This document shows, piece by piece, positions 25,967-36,100 of a stretch of 64,000 nt of DNA (its first letter is position 1; every line of letters starts with the position of its first letter). Origin of the DNA: Buttiauxella agrestis ATCC 33320. Its GTDB lineage: Bacteria; Pseudomonadota; Gammaproteobacteria; Enterobacterales; Enterobacteriaceae. A program made the translations under genes and the position numbers. The notes under the pieces were generated by a model, which worked only from the letters and a program-made list of their open reading frames with translations, was not told the origin of the DNA and did not search any database. Location: assembly GCA_024169445.1 (NCBI GenBank), contig JALKFA010000001.1, positions 3,348,001-3,412,000 on the forward strand, in the 5' to 3' direction.

Positions 25967-27484
25967 TCAGAACCCTTGTGCACTAGCGGAAACCAATGCC
26001 GATTCTTCGGCGTGTTCGCGGGGAATATCAGCGGTAATTTTCCCGCCTGACATCACCAGAATGCGGTCGGAAACCGCCATGATCTCTTTGAGATCCGAGG
26101 TGGAAAACACCACCGCAATCCCTTGCTCCGAGAGCTGAACCATCATGCGGAACACGTCGGCTTTCGCGCCAACGTCGATTCCACGCGTCGGTTCATCGAG
26201 CAGTAGCAGTTTCGGGTTGGTCAACAGCGAGCGGCCAATCACCACTTTTTGCTGGTTCCCGCCGCTCAACGCCTGAATTTCCACATCAGGTGAGGAGACT
26301 TTTATCGATAAGTTGCCGATGGTGCTGGCCACCACCGCCGTTTCATCAAGCTGCGAAATCGCAAAACCACGCTGTAAACGCCGCCATAAACTGGCAATCG
26401 TCAGGTTGCTGGCGACCGACGATATCGGGAAAATCCCGGTACGTTTACGGTCTTCCGGCACCAGACTCATTCCCATACGAATGCGTTCGGCGGTGGCAAG
26501 GCGCGGCGGCACCGGTTTGCTGTCGAGCCATAATTTGCCGAGGTAATTGCGTTGTGTACCCAACAGGCATTCGAACAATTCCGTGCGCCCGGCGCCCATC
26601 AGCCCATAAATGCCGACGATTTCACCTGCGCGTACCTGAAAACTGACGTCGTTCACCACAGTGTTTCCCGCAGAATTGACGCAGGTGATGTGTTCGGCCT
26701 CAAGTATTGCTGCTCCAAAATTGCGACCGGGTTTCAGGAAACTGGATACTGGTTCGCTGCCGAGCATTTCGCGCACAATCCATGGCACGTCGATATCACA
26801 CACCTGCGCTTCGGCCTGGAATTTGCCATCGCGTAAAATGGTTATCACGTCGCCAATCGCCATTAATTCTTCCAGGCGATGCGAGATATAAATAATGGTG
26901 ACGCCCTGGCGGGTGAGTTCGCGAATCACCCGGAACAGAATTTCCACTTCGGTTTTACTTAACGCTGAAGTCGGTTCATCAAGAATTAAGATGTCGGCGT
27001 CTTCGGCCAGTGCTTTGGCGATTTCAACCAGTTGCTGTTGGCCGACTTTCAGGTTTGCCACAATCTCTTTCGGCGAAATAGGCTGATCCAGGCGCTTGAG
27101 CAATTCCGCGCTGCGTGCCTGTTGCGTGGCTTCATCAATCGGCGACAAACCGTGTTGCAGTTCGCGCCCGAGGAAAATGTTTTCGGCAACCGTCAGGTTT
27201 TCGAACAGGTTCAGCTCCTGGTGAACCATGCCGATGCCATGTGCGGCGGCCTGTCGTGTGCTGTTAAACTGCACCACTTCACCATTCAGACGGATTTCAC
27301 CCACACTTGGTTGCTGAACGCCCGCCAGAATCTTCATTAGCGTCGATTTGCCCGCCCCGTTTTCACCGATGATGACGTTCACTTTGCCGCGCCAGACGTT
27401 GTAATCAATGTTGTCCAGCGCCACGGTGCCGGGGAACAGCATCGAAATACCACGGGTGTGCAGAATGATCGGATCTTGCGACAT
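25967..27484 (-). CDS. Ribose-type ABC transporter ATPase (RbsA/MglA family)
   Basis: A 505-residue protein with two fused nucleotide-binding domains. The first has Walker A 'GENGAGKST', Walker B 'ILILDEPTSAL' and switch 'ISHRLEE'. The second has the degenerate loop 'GLMGAGRTE', signature 'LSGGNQQKV' and 'LLLLDEPTRGIDVGAK', a constellation normal for RbsA-type ATPases. The start overlaps the stop of the lipoprotein gene by one base (TAATG). It drives uptake of the pentose-like substrate delivered by the binding protein. Confidence 0.92.
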   Translation of the reverse strand: MSQDPIILHTRGISMLFPGTVALDNIDYNVWRGKVNVIIGENGAGKSTLMKILAGVQQPSVGEIRLNGEVVQFNSTRQAAAHGIGMVHQELNLFENLTVAENIFLGRELQHGLSPIDEATQQARSAELLKRLDQPISPKEIVANLKVGQQQLVEIAKALAEDADILILDEPTSALSKTEVEILFRVIRELTRQGVTIIYISHRLEELMAIGDVITILRDGKFQAEAQVCDIDVPWIVREMLGSEPVSSFLKPGRNFGAAILEAEHITCVNSAGNTVVNDVSFQVRAGEIVGIYGLMGAGRTELFECLLGTQRNYLGKLWLDSKPVPPRLATAERIRMGMSLVPEDRKRTGIFPISSVASNLTIASLWRRLQRGFAISQLDETAVVASTIGNLSIKVSSPDVEIQALSGGNQQKVVIGRSLLTNPKLLLLDEPTRGIDVGAKADVFRMMVQLSEQGIAVVFSTSDLKEIMAVSDRILVMSGGKITADIPREHAEESALVSASAQGF

Positions 27485-28086
27485 TATGGTTGCCCCCGTT
27501 CCAGTGAAACTGCTGCGGCATCGCTCAAGGTACCGTTGCGCAGGGTGACGGCCATCACCACCGTGATGGGTTGTTGTTGCCAGCTTTCATCTACTGTCGG
27601 CAAGTGTTTTGCCGCTTCGCGGTTGTAGGCTTTTGAGAGCTGCGCAAACTGCACCTGGTTGGTGAAATCTTCGAACTTGTAGCCGGTGGCGTCGCGAATG
27701 GCGTTACCGCGAATCATCGGCCCGACCTGCACTTGCAGTGGCTGATCATTAACAGTGACGGTCAATGTGCGTTCACGTTCGTTATCCAGAGAAACGCTGT
27801 CGACTTTGCCCTGAACCTTCACGAATACGCTTTCGTTATTGGCGCTGGCGGCACGAGTTTTCAGCGCGCTGCTGTCCAGCGCATGGGTCTGCGCAGGCGT
27901 CATCACTTTGTTGTTCCAGGTTTGTTGCGCTATCTGCGCGGGTGTCTGGTTGGCGAAACTCGCTTTCGCATTCGGATCGGGAGGAATAATCGGTTGCCCG
28001 TTTTCATCCAGATCCACCACCCGGCAGGCAGTGAGCAACAGGGCACTGCAACATAACAGGCCAATACCCCATTGTTTGAGCGCCAT
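27484..28086 (-). CDS. DUF2291-like periplasmic lipoprotein associated with the ABC importer
   Basis: A 200-residue lipoprotein. The signal 'GIGLLCCSALLLTAC' ends in a lipobox with Cys at about residue 21, and Arg follows it. The mature part includes 'VKVQGKVDSVSLDNERERTLTV', and 'GPMIRGNAIRDATGYKFEDF' near the middle is the most distinctive block. I believe this is the DUF2291 group, which recurs inside ribose-type ABC operons, but the family number is from memory. It lies between the binding-protein and ATPase genes with tight spacing, so a role in uptake or in assembling the importer is likely. The biochemical function is unknown. GGAGG lies five bases before ATG. Confidence 0.75.
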   Translation of the reverse strand: MALKQWGIGLLCCSALLLTACRVVDLDENGQPIIPPDPNAKASFANQTPAQIAQQTWNNKVMTPAQTHALDSSALKTRAASANNESVFVKVQGKVDSVSLDNERERTLTVTVNDQPLQVQVGPMIRGNAIRDATGYKFEDFTNQVQFAQLSKAYNREAAKHLPTVDESWQQQPITVVMAVTLRNGTLSDAAAVSLERGQP

Positions 28087-28099
28087 ACAGCCTCCAGAA

Positions 28100-29090
<991 letters not shown>

Positions 29091-29252
29091 TAACGATATG
29101 CCCCGCTTATGGTTCTGTCCATGTGGAATCGATCAAAATGATAAAAAGGCGAATGTGATCACAAATCGTACGAATTAACGGCAAAAGGAATGCTGTCTTG
29201 TTATTTATGCAGGGTTGAATAAAAATATCAGGTAGAGAAACAGGAGGCGCTC

Positions 29253-30197
29253 ATGTCAAAGCAGGACGAACAACGTTTGTTGGTCAAGATCGCGACGCTC
29301 TACTTTGTAGAAGGGATGAAGCAGTCGGAGATTGCCGGGCTATTGCACCTGTCGCAGTCATTTGTCTCACGCGCTATCACACGCTGCCAAAAAGAGGGCG
29401 TGGTAAAAATCAGTGTTATCCAGCCGGCTAATATTTTTCTCTCGCTCGAACAGGCGCTGGAGAAAAAATACGGTATTCGCCAGGCGATTGTGGTGGATGT
29501 CGACGAGTCGGCACCCGCCGCGCAAATCAAGCATGCGATTGGCAGTGCTGCCGCGCATTATGTCGAAACGCGTTTGCGGCCAAACGATTTGGTCGGTATC
29601 TCTTCCTGGAGTTCGACCATTCGTGCGATGGTCGATGAGCTGCACCCGCAGAGCATTAAAGCGCGCGGCGTGATTCAACTGCTCGGCGGCGTGGGGCCGA
29701 ACGGTAACGTGCAAGCAACCATTCTGACGCAAAACCTGGCGGCACAACTCGATTGCCCGGCCTGGCTGCTGCCATCGCAAAGTATTGAGCATTCCGTTGA
29801 AGAGCGAGCAAAACTGGTCGCCAGCGATGATGTCGCCGAAGTGGTGAATAAATTCGCCGAAGTGGACGTGGCTATTCTCGGTATCGGTGAGCTTGAGCCG
29901 TCTCAGCTGCTGAAAAACTCAGGCAACTATTATGGCGAAGCGATGCTGAAAACCCTGGCCGAACGCGGTGCGGTGGGGGATATCTGCCTGCATTATTTCA
30001 ATGCGCAGGGCGAGCCGGTTTTGAGCAAAGAAGAAGACCCGGTTATCGGCATGGAGCTCAGCCAGGTCCGCGACTGCCCGCATGTAGTGGCGCTTGCAGG
30101 CGGAAATGACAAGGCTAATGCCATTCGTGGTGCACTACACGGCGGCTATATCGACGTGCTGATCACCGACTACCCGACCGCCAGCCAACTGCTGTAA
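29253..30197 (+). CDS. SorC-family sugar-responsive transcriptional regulator
   Basis: A 314-residue regulator. The N-terminal HTH is 'GMKQSEIAGLLHLSQSFVSRAI' (residues about 21-42). The C-terminal SorC/DeoR sugar-phosphate-sensing domain carries 'DLVGISSWSSTIRAMV', 'VIQLLGGVGPNGNVQAT', 'VDVAILGIGELEPSQLL' and 'VVALAGGNDKANAIRGAL'. GGAGG-type ribosome site before ATG. It is divergent from the nine-gene pentose locus and is followed by a strong hairpin terminator. Family members sense phosphorylated intermediates, so an apulose-4-P-like effector is expected if the apiose assignment is right. Confidence 0.9.
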   Translation: MSKQDEQRLLVKIATLYFVEGMKQSEIAGLLHLSQSFVSRAITRCQKEGVVKISVIQPANIFLSLEQALEKKYGIRQAIVVDVDESAPAAQIKHAIGSAAAHYVETRLRPNDLVGISSWSSTIRAMVDELHPQSIKARGVIQLLGGVGPNGNVQATILTQNLAAQLDCPAWLLPSQSIEHSVEERAKLVASDDVAEVVNKFAEVDVAILGIGELEPSQLLKNSGNYYGEAMLKTLAERGAVGDICLHYFNAQGEPVLSKEEDPVIGMELSQVRDCPHVVALAGGNDKANAIRGALHGGYIDVLITDYPTASQLL

Positions 30198-30209
30198 TTC
30201 CCCTTTGAT

Positions 30210-30246
30210 GACCGTTTTCAGGTGAGCACGCTGAAAACGGTCATTT
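30210..30246 (+). terminator. Rho-independent terminator after the SorC regulator
   Basis: A perfect 12-bp stem, GACCGTTTTCAG (30210-30221) with CTGAAAACGGTC (30231-30242), nine-base loop, followed by ATTTTC. It separates the regulator from aldA. Confidence 0.75.
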
Positions 30247-30411
30247 TCAACTTTCTGAGTTGCCGCGAAATCGTTTTATTTCCGGCGTTTTTATTGAGAA
30301 CCATCACAGAACATGACCATTTTGCCCGAATGACTATTTTTGCTACCTAAAGTATTCACATGCTATTTACATCTATGAAACATAACAGCAGTGAACGCGA
30401 AGGAGCCAGTC

Positions 30412-31851
30412 ATGACAGCACCTGTACAACACCCAATGTATATTGATGGTCAATTTGTTCAATGGCAGGGCGATAAGTGGATTGATGTGATCAATCCTGC
30501 TACTGAAGCACTGATTTCACGTATTCCTGATGGGGGAGCCCAGCAAGCTCGCGATGCCATTGACGCGGCAGCAAAAGCGCAAGCGGGTTGGGAAGCATTG
30601 CCCGCCATTGAACGTGCCGGATGGCTGCGTAAAATTTCTGCCGGTATTCGCGAACGAGCGAAATCAATCAGCGCGCTGATTGTGGCGGAAGGTGGCAAAA
30701 CCCAACAACTGGCGGAAGTGGAAGTGGCCTTCACCGCGGATTATATCGACTACATGTCCGAGTGGGCGCGCCGTTACGAAGGCGAAATTCTGCAAAGTGA
30801 CCGCCCGGGTGAAAATATTCTGGTGTTTAAACGAGCGTTAGGCGTCACCACCGGTATTTTGCCGTGGAACTTCCCGTTCTTCCTGATTGCCCGCAAACTT
30901 GCCCCCGCGCTGATTACTGGCAACACCATCGTTATCAAACCGAGCGAATTCACGCCAAACAACGCTATCGCTTTTGCGGAAATTGTCCACGATATCGGGC
31001 TGCCAAAAGGGGTGTTTAACCTGGTTCTGGGGCGCGGTGAAACGGTAGGGCAAGAATTAGCGGGCAACCCGAAAGTGGCGATGGTCAGCATGACGGGCAG
31101 CGTTGGCGCGGGTGAGAAAATCATGGCGGCAGCGGCAAAAAACATCACCAAAGTGTGCCTGGAATTAGGCGGTAAAGCACCTGCCATTGTGATGGACGAT
31201 GCCGATCTTGATATCGCGGTGAAAGCGATTGTTGATTCACGGATGATCAACACCGGGCAGGTATGCAACTGTGTGGAGCGTGTGTATGTGCAAAAGGGCA
31301 TTTACGACGAATTTATTACTCGCCTGAGCGAGGCCTTTAAACAGGTGAGTTTTGGTGACACTGGCGAGCGTAACGATGTTTCGATGGGGCCATTGATTAA
31401 CGCCGCAGCACTTGAACGTGTCGAGCAGAAAGTGGCGCGTGCGGTCAGCGAAGGCGCGCGTGTGGTGCTGGGTGGTAAAGCACCAGAAGGGAAAGGGTAT
31501 TTCTACCCGCCAACACTACTGGTGGATGTGCGCCAGGAAATGGCAATTATGCACGATGAAACCTTCGGCCCGGTACTGCCAGTGACCACATTTGAAACGC
31601 TGGAACAAGCACTTGAGATGGCTAATGACAGCGATTACGGACTGACATCCTCGGTGTATACGCGTGATTTAAATGTCGCGATGAAAGCGATTAAAGGGCT
31701 GAAATTCGGCGAAACCTACGTCAACCGTGAAAACTTTGAAGCAATGCAAGGCTTCCATGCGGGCTGGCGTAAATCGGGTATTGGTGGTGCCGATGGCCGC
31801 CACGGACTGAATGAGTATCTGCAAACGCAAATGGTCTATTTGCAGGTGTAA
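30412..31851 (+). CDS. aldA: Lactaldehyde/glycolaldehyde dehydrogenase AldA
   Basis: A 479-residue NAD-dependent aldehyde dehydrogenase, collinear with E. coli AldA (479). 'MTAPVQHPMYIDGQFV' begins almost as in E. coli. 'GILPWNFPFFLIARK' and 'LELGGKAPAIVMDDADL' hold the cofactor site and general-base Glu, and 'NTGQVCNCVERVYVQ' holds the catalytic Cys (about residue 285). It oxidises L-lactaldehyde from fucose and rhamnose, and glycolaldehyde, to lactate and glycolate. The start at 30412 has AAGGAG six bases upstream. Cytoplasmic, monocistronic here. Under oxygen it would turn deoxyhexose-derived lactaldehyde into lactate; anaerobically that lactaldehyde is normally reduced to 1,2-propanediol, the likely feed of the microcompartment at the window's right end. 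Confidence 0.96.
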   Translation: MTAPVQHPMYIDGQFVQWQGDKWIDVINPATEALISRIPDGGAQQARDAIDAAAKAQAGWEALPAIERAGWLRKISAGIRERAKSISALIVAEGGKTQQLAEVEVAFTADYIDYMSEWARRYEGEILQSDRPGENILVFKRALGVTTGILPWNFPFFLIARKLAPALITGNTIVIKPSEFTPNNAIAFAEIVHDIGLPKGVFNLVLGRGETVGQELAGNPKVAMVSMTGSVGAGEKIMAAAAKNITKVCLELGGKAPAIVMDDADLDIAVKAIVDSRMINTGQVCNCVERVYVQKGIYDEFITRLSEAFKQVSFGDTGERNDVSMGPLINAAALERVEQKVARAVSEGARVVLGGKAPEGKGYFYPPTLLVDVRQEMAIMHDETFGPVLPVTTFETLEQALEMANDSDYGLTSSVYTRDLNVAMKAIKGLKFGETYVNRENFEAMQGFHAGWRKSGIGGADGRHGLNEYLQTQMVYLQV

Positions 31852-31874
31852 TGATTTACTTTCTCATTTATAAA

Positions 31875-31889
31875 TGATAATAATTATCA
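31875..31889. promoter_or_regulatory. Fur box upstream of yncE
   Basis: TGATAATAATTATCA at 31875-31889 is a perfect 7-1-7 inverted repeat and matches the TGATAATNATTATCA Fur consensus exactly. It lies 70 bp before the yncE start. E. coli yncE is known to be iron/Fur regulated, so conservation of the site fits. Confidence 0.88.
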
Positions 31890-31902
31890 ATAGTATTTTT
31901 CA

Positions 31903-31931
31903 CCCTTAGCTAACGTTATGTTAGCTAAGGG
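31903..31931 (+). other. Perfect 12-bp hairpin in the yncE leader
   Basis: CCCTTAGCTAAC (31903-31914) and GTTAGCTAAGGG (31920-31931) form an uninterrupted stem with a five-base loop, between the Fur box and the ribosome site of yncE. Only TTTA follows, so it is at most a weak terminator. It may be an aldA 3' end, an mRNA-leader structure or a second operator. Confidence 0.65.
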
Positions 31932-31959
31932 TTTATCCACGCTATTGATAAGGACATTT

Positions 31960-33021
31960 ATGCCCGCTTTACCACAAACCCGTCTACGCGTATTGCCTGC
32001 GCTCATGCTTTCCAGCCTGCTGTTTTCCAGTTCATTATTTGCTGATACCTCGTTTACCGTTGAAAGAAAACCGGTCGGTAAAGGCGCGTATGAAATGGCC
32101 TATAGTGCGGATCAATCGGCCTTGTACGTTGCCACTTCGCAAAGCCGCAAACTGGATAAAGGCGGGGTGGTTTATCGTCTTGACCCGGCAACCCTCGAAG
32201 TGACGCAGGCGATTCATAACAACCTGAAGCCGTTTGGTGTGGCGCTTAACAAAACCACCGGCACCTTATTTCTGGGTAACACCACCAGCAGCGCGGTGAC
32301 CGCCATCAACAGCAAAACAGGGGATGTGATTAAGTCATTGGTGGTTGATGAAACCAAACGTAGCGAAACGGTGCGCCCGCTGGCTCCACGCCAGTTAGTG
32401 GTCAACGAGGCTACCAACACGCTATACATGGGCGGGTTGGGGGAGTCCAGCGTGTTGTGGGTCATTAACGGCGATACGTTAACGCTGCGCGATACCATTA
32501 AAGATCTCGGCAAAATGGCGACGGGGCTGGCGATTGATACGAAAGCATCGCGCATTTACATGACCAACGCCGACAACGAATTTATCGTTATCGACAGCAA
32601 AACGGACAAAGTGGTCTCGCGGACTAAGCTGGAAACCGAAGGCGAGCATTTTTATCTGAATATTGCGCTGGATACCGCAAACAACCGTGCGTTTATCAGC
32701 GATTCAAAATCCCCGCAATTGTTGGTTGTGGATACCAAAACCAGCAAAGTGCTGAACAAAGTGGATGTGCCGCTGGGTCTGGATGTGTTGTTCAACCCGA
32801 CGCGCAACGAAGTCTACGTGACGCATCGCAAAGCCGGTAAAGTCAGCGTGATTGATGCGAAAAGCTACAAAGTGCTGGAGACTATCGACACGCCTGCATT
32901 GCCAAATAGCCTGGCGTTGTCACCAGATGGGCAGCAGTTGTTTGTTAGCGTGAAGCAGCCGGGCAGCCGCGAAAAAGAGCCGACCAGCCCGGATGATATT
33001 TTACGTATTAGTTTTAACTAG
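31960..33021 (+). CDS. yncE: YncE, secreted seven-bladed beta-propeller protein
   Basis: A 353-residue protein, the same length as E. coli YncE and similar throughout: 'KPVGKGAYEMAYS', 'ATSQSRKLDKGGVVYRLDPATLEVTQAIHNNLKPFG', repeated blades 'KATRIYMTNADNEF'-like, and the well-conserved 'NEVYVTHRKAGKVSVIDAKSYKV'. A signal peptide ('ALMLSSLLFSSSLFA') directs it to the periplasm. E. coli YncE is an iron-repressed beta-propeller that binds DNA in vitro; its biological role is unclear. The start at 31960 has AAGGA six bases upstream. A consensus Fur box lies 70 bp upstream. The TonB receptor gene yncD that neighbours it in E. coli is not here. Confidence 0.95.
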   Translation: MPALPQTRLRVLPALMLSSLLFSSSLFADTSFTVERKPVGKGAYEMAYSADQSALYVATSQSRKLDKGGVVYRLDPATLEVTQAIHNNLKPFGVALNKTTGTLFLGNTTSSAVTAINSKTGDVIKSLVVDETKRSETVRPLAPRQLVVNEATNTLYMGGLGESSVLWVINGDTLTLRDTIKDLGKMATGLAIDTKASRIYMTNADNEFIVIDSKTDKVVSRTKLETEGEHFYLNIALDTANNRAFISDSKSPQLLVVDTKTSKVLNKVDVPLGLDVLFNPTRNEVYVTHRKAGKVSVIDAKSYKVLETIDTPALPNSLALSPDGQQLFVSVKQPGSREKEPTSPDDILRISFN

Positions 33022-33035
33022 GCTGTGATGAAAAT

Positions 33036-33109
33036 GGTGGATGACGCTAATCGCTTATCCACCCTACAAAACCAAAATCGTAGGTCGGATTAGCGCAGTG
33101 ACATCCGAC
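33036..33109. repeat. BIME-like pair of palindromic repeats
   Basis: GGTGGATGACGCTAATCGC-type copy at 33036-33067 and inverted GTAGGTCGGATTAGCGC-type copy at 33080-33109. They fill the 100-bp gap between converging yncE and nifJ and probably act as bidirectional transcript ends. Confidence 0.85.
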
Positions 33110-33121
33110 ATTTTCACGGAC

Positions 33122-36100
33122 TCACTCGCTGTCCGCTTTCTCCGCTTTGCCTGCCATTTGCGCCAGAAAATCGTAGCGTTTTTGCAAATCTGCAGCGGCA
33201 TCTTTCCAAAGCTGTTCGGCAACTTCTGGCTGCTGCGCGTTCAGGCGGCGGAAGCGCTGTTCTTTCATTAGCGTATCGGCCAGCGCATCAGACGGCGGAC
33301 GCGAATCCAGCGCCAGCGGCAATTTACCTTCGTCGGCACGACGCGGATCATAGCGATAAAGTGGCCAGAAACCCGTTGCGGTGAGCTGGCGCATTTGATC
33401 ATGGCTGAGTGCCAAATCGTAGCCGTGTTCTTCGCAAGGGCTGTAGGCGATTATCAGCGACGGGCCGGGATAAGATTCGGCTTCCTGAATCGCTTTCACG
33501 GTTTGGTTAAGTTGTGCGCCGAGTGAAATCTGCGCCACATAAACATGCCCGTACATCATCATGCTAACGCCGAGATCTTTACGCGCTTTACGCTTGCCGT
33601 GTTCGCCAAACTTAGTGACTGCACCCAGCGGTGTCGCTTTCGATGCCTGGCCGCCGGTGTTGGAGTAGCACTGGGTATCCAGCACCAGAATATTGACGTT
33701 TTCGGTCAGGCTTAACACATGATCCAGGCCGCCAAAACCGATGTCATACGCCCAGCCGTCACCACCAATCAGCCAGATAGATTTTTCAACCATGGCGTCA
33801 GCGTCGGTGATTAACTGGCGCGCGTCCGGGTCGTCGATATTCGCCAGATGTTTGCGCAGTTCAATAACCTGCTCGCGGCGCACTTCTGGCGTGGCTTGAG
33901 CATGCAGTTGTTCGTTGAGTTCGGCGGGCAGTTGGTCAGCGAACTTACCAACCAGACGCATCACGCGGGCGCGATGTTGATCGACTGTCAGGCGGAAACC
34001 GAGCCCAAATTCGGCGTTATCTTCAAACAGCGAGTTCGCCCAGGCCGGGCCGCGCCCGTTGGCATCGGTGGTGTACGGTGTTGACGGCAAGTTACCGCCA
34101 TAAATCGATGAACAACCGGTGGCGTTGGCAATCAACATGCGGTCGCCATACAGTTGGGTGAGCAGTTTGATATACGGCGTTTCACCGCAGCCGGAACACG
34201 CGCCGGAGTATTCAAACAGCGGTTGAAGCAGCTGTGAAGTACGGATATCGATGCGCTCGAGGCTGGTGCGATCCATTTCCGGCAGACTTAGGAAGAAGTC
34301 GTAATTCTCTTTTTCTTCTTCAACGTGCTCAAGGCGCGACATCATATTGATGGCCTTGATTTCCGGGTTCTGGCGGTCTTTCGCCGGACAAACTTCGACG
34401 CACAAGTTACAGCCGGTGCAATCTTCAGGTGCTACCTGCAATACGTATTTCTGCCCACGCATATCGCGGGATTTCACATCCAGCGATTGCAATCCGGCAG
34501 GGGCGTTTTCCATCGCTTCAGGTTGCACCACTTTGGCACGAATGGCTGAATGCGGGCAGGCGGCAACGCAGTGGTTACACTGGGTACAAATATCTGGCTT
34601 CCAGATGGGGATTTCTTCGGCGATGTTGCGTTTTTCCCACTGCGTGGTGCCCATCGGCCAGGTGCCGTCTGGCGGCAGCGCGGAAACAGGTAGCGCGTCG
34701 CCGAGTCCTGCAAGCATCGCGGCGGTGACGGTTTTGACGAAATCAGGTGCCGCATCGGAAACCACTGGTGGGCGCATTGGGCTGCTTTCGTTCACTTCCT
34801 GCAATGTTACTTCAGCCAGCGATTCACGCGCTAAGGCTAATGCCTGCCAGTTACGTTCCACCAGTTCCTGGCCTTTGCTGCTGTAGCTTTTGGCAATGGC
34901 ACCTTGTAGTTCTGCCAGTGCGCTGTCGCCAGGCAGGATATTGGTCAGATGGAAGAATGCCATCTGCATGACGGTGTTGATACGCGCGCCAAGCTGGCAT
35001 TCACGGGCGATTTTTGCCGCATTGACCACAAAGAAGCGAGCTTTTTTCTGGTTCAGGACAGCCTGCACTTCTTGCGGCAGGCGATGCCACACTTCGTCCG
35101 CGCCATACGGTGTGTTGAGCAGGAAAATACCACCCGGTTTCAGGCGCTCGGTCATCTGATATTTGTCGATAAACTGCAACTGGTGGCAGCCAACAAAATC
35201 TGCTTTATCAATCAGGTAGGTCGAGTTAATCGGCTGCTCGCTGACGCGCAGGTGAGAAACGGTCAGGCCGCCTGCTTTTTTCGAGTCATAGACGAAATAA
35301 CCCTGGGTGAAGAACGGCGTCGAGTTACCGATGATTTTGATATTGTTTTTGGTCGCTGACACGCTGCCGTCGCTGCCCAGCCCGTAAAACAGCGCTTCAA
35401 GTTTGGCACGGTTCGGCAGGGTGTTTTCCGGCAACGGTAACGACAAATTGGTGACATCGTCGTAAATACCGACCGTAAAGCGTGGGCGCGGTTTGGCTTG
35501 GGTCAGTTCGTTAAATACCGCTAGCACGCAATCTGGGCCAAACTCTTTGGACGAAAGGCCGTAACGCCCGCCAATCACGCGAGGCAGCGTTTCACGCTCG
35601 CCGCGGTTAAAGGCTTCGGCAAGGGAAGTCATCACGTCAAGATACAGCGGTTCGGCCAGTGCGCCGGGTTCTTTGGTGCGGTCGAGCACTGCAATCTGGC
35701 GTGCGCTTTCTGGCAATACTTCCAGCAAATGGTCGGCGGAGAAAGGGCGGAACAGGCGAACTTTCAGCACACCCACTTTTTCGCCGCGCGTCAGCAGTTC
35801 ATCAACCACTTCCTCGCAGGTGCCAATAGCTGAACCCATCAGGATAATGACGCGTTCGGCTTGCGGGTGGCCGTAATATTCAAACGGGCGATACTGGCGA
35901 CCCGTGGCGGCGGCAAAGCTGTCCATCGCTTGTTCGACGTGTTGGTAAACCGCGTCGTACCACAAATTACTGGCTTCGCGGGACTGGAAATAAGTGTCCG
36001 GGTTGGCGGAGGTCCCACGGATAACCGGATGTTCAGGATTGAGCGCACGGGCGCGGTGTTCATCAATCTCTTTTTGCGGCAGCAGTTCCAGGATGGTGCT

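Noticed and set aside
29154-29163. TGTGATCACA as a CRP site
   Set aside because: The CRP consensus needs a six-base spacer between TGTGA and TCACA; here the halves are directly fused, so it is noted only as a palindrome.
33021-33122. micC small RNA next to nifJ as in E. coli
   Set aside because: In E. coli micC lies between ompN and ydbK. Here the corresponding side of nifJ holds only the BIME-like pair and yncE, and no micC-like stretch is seen.
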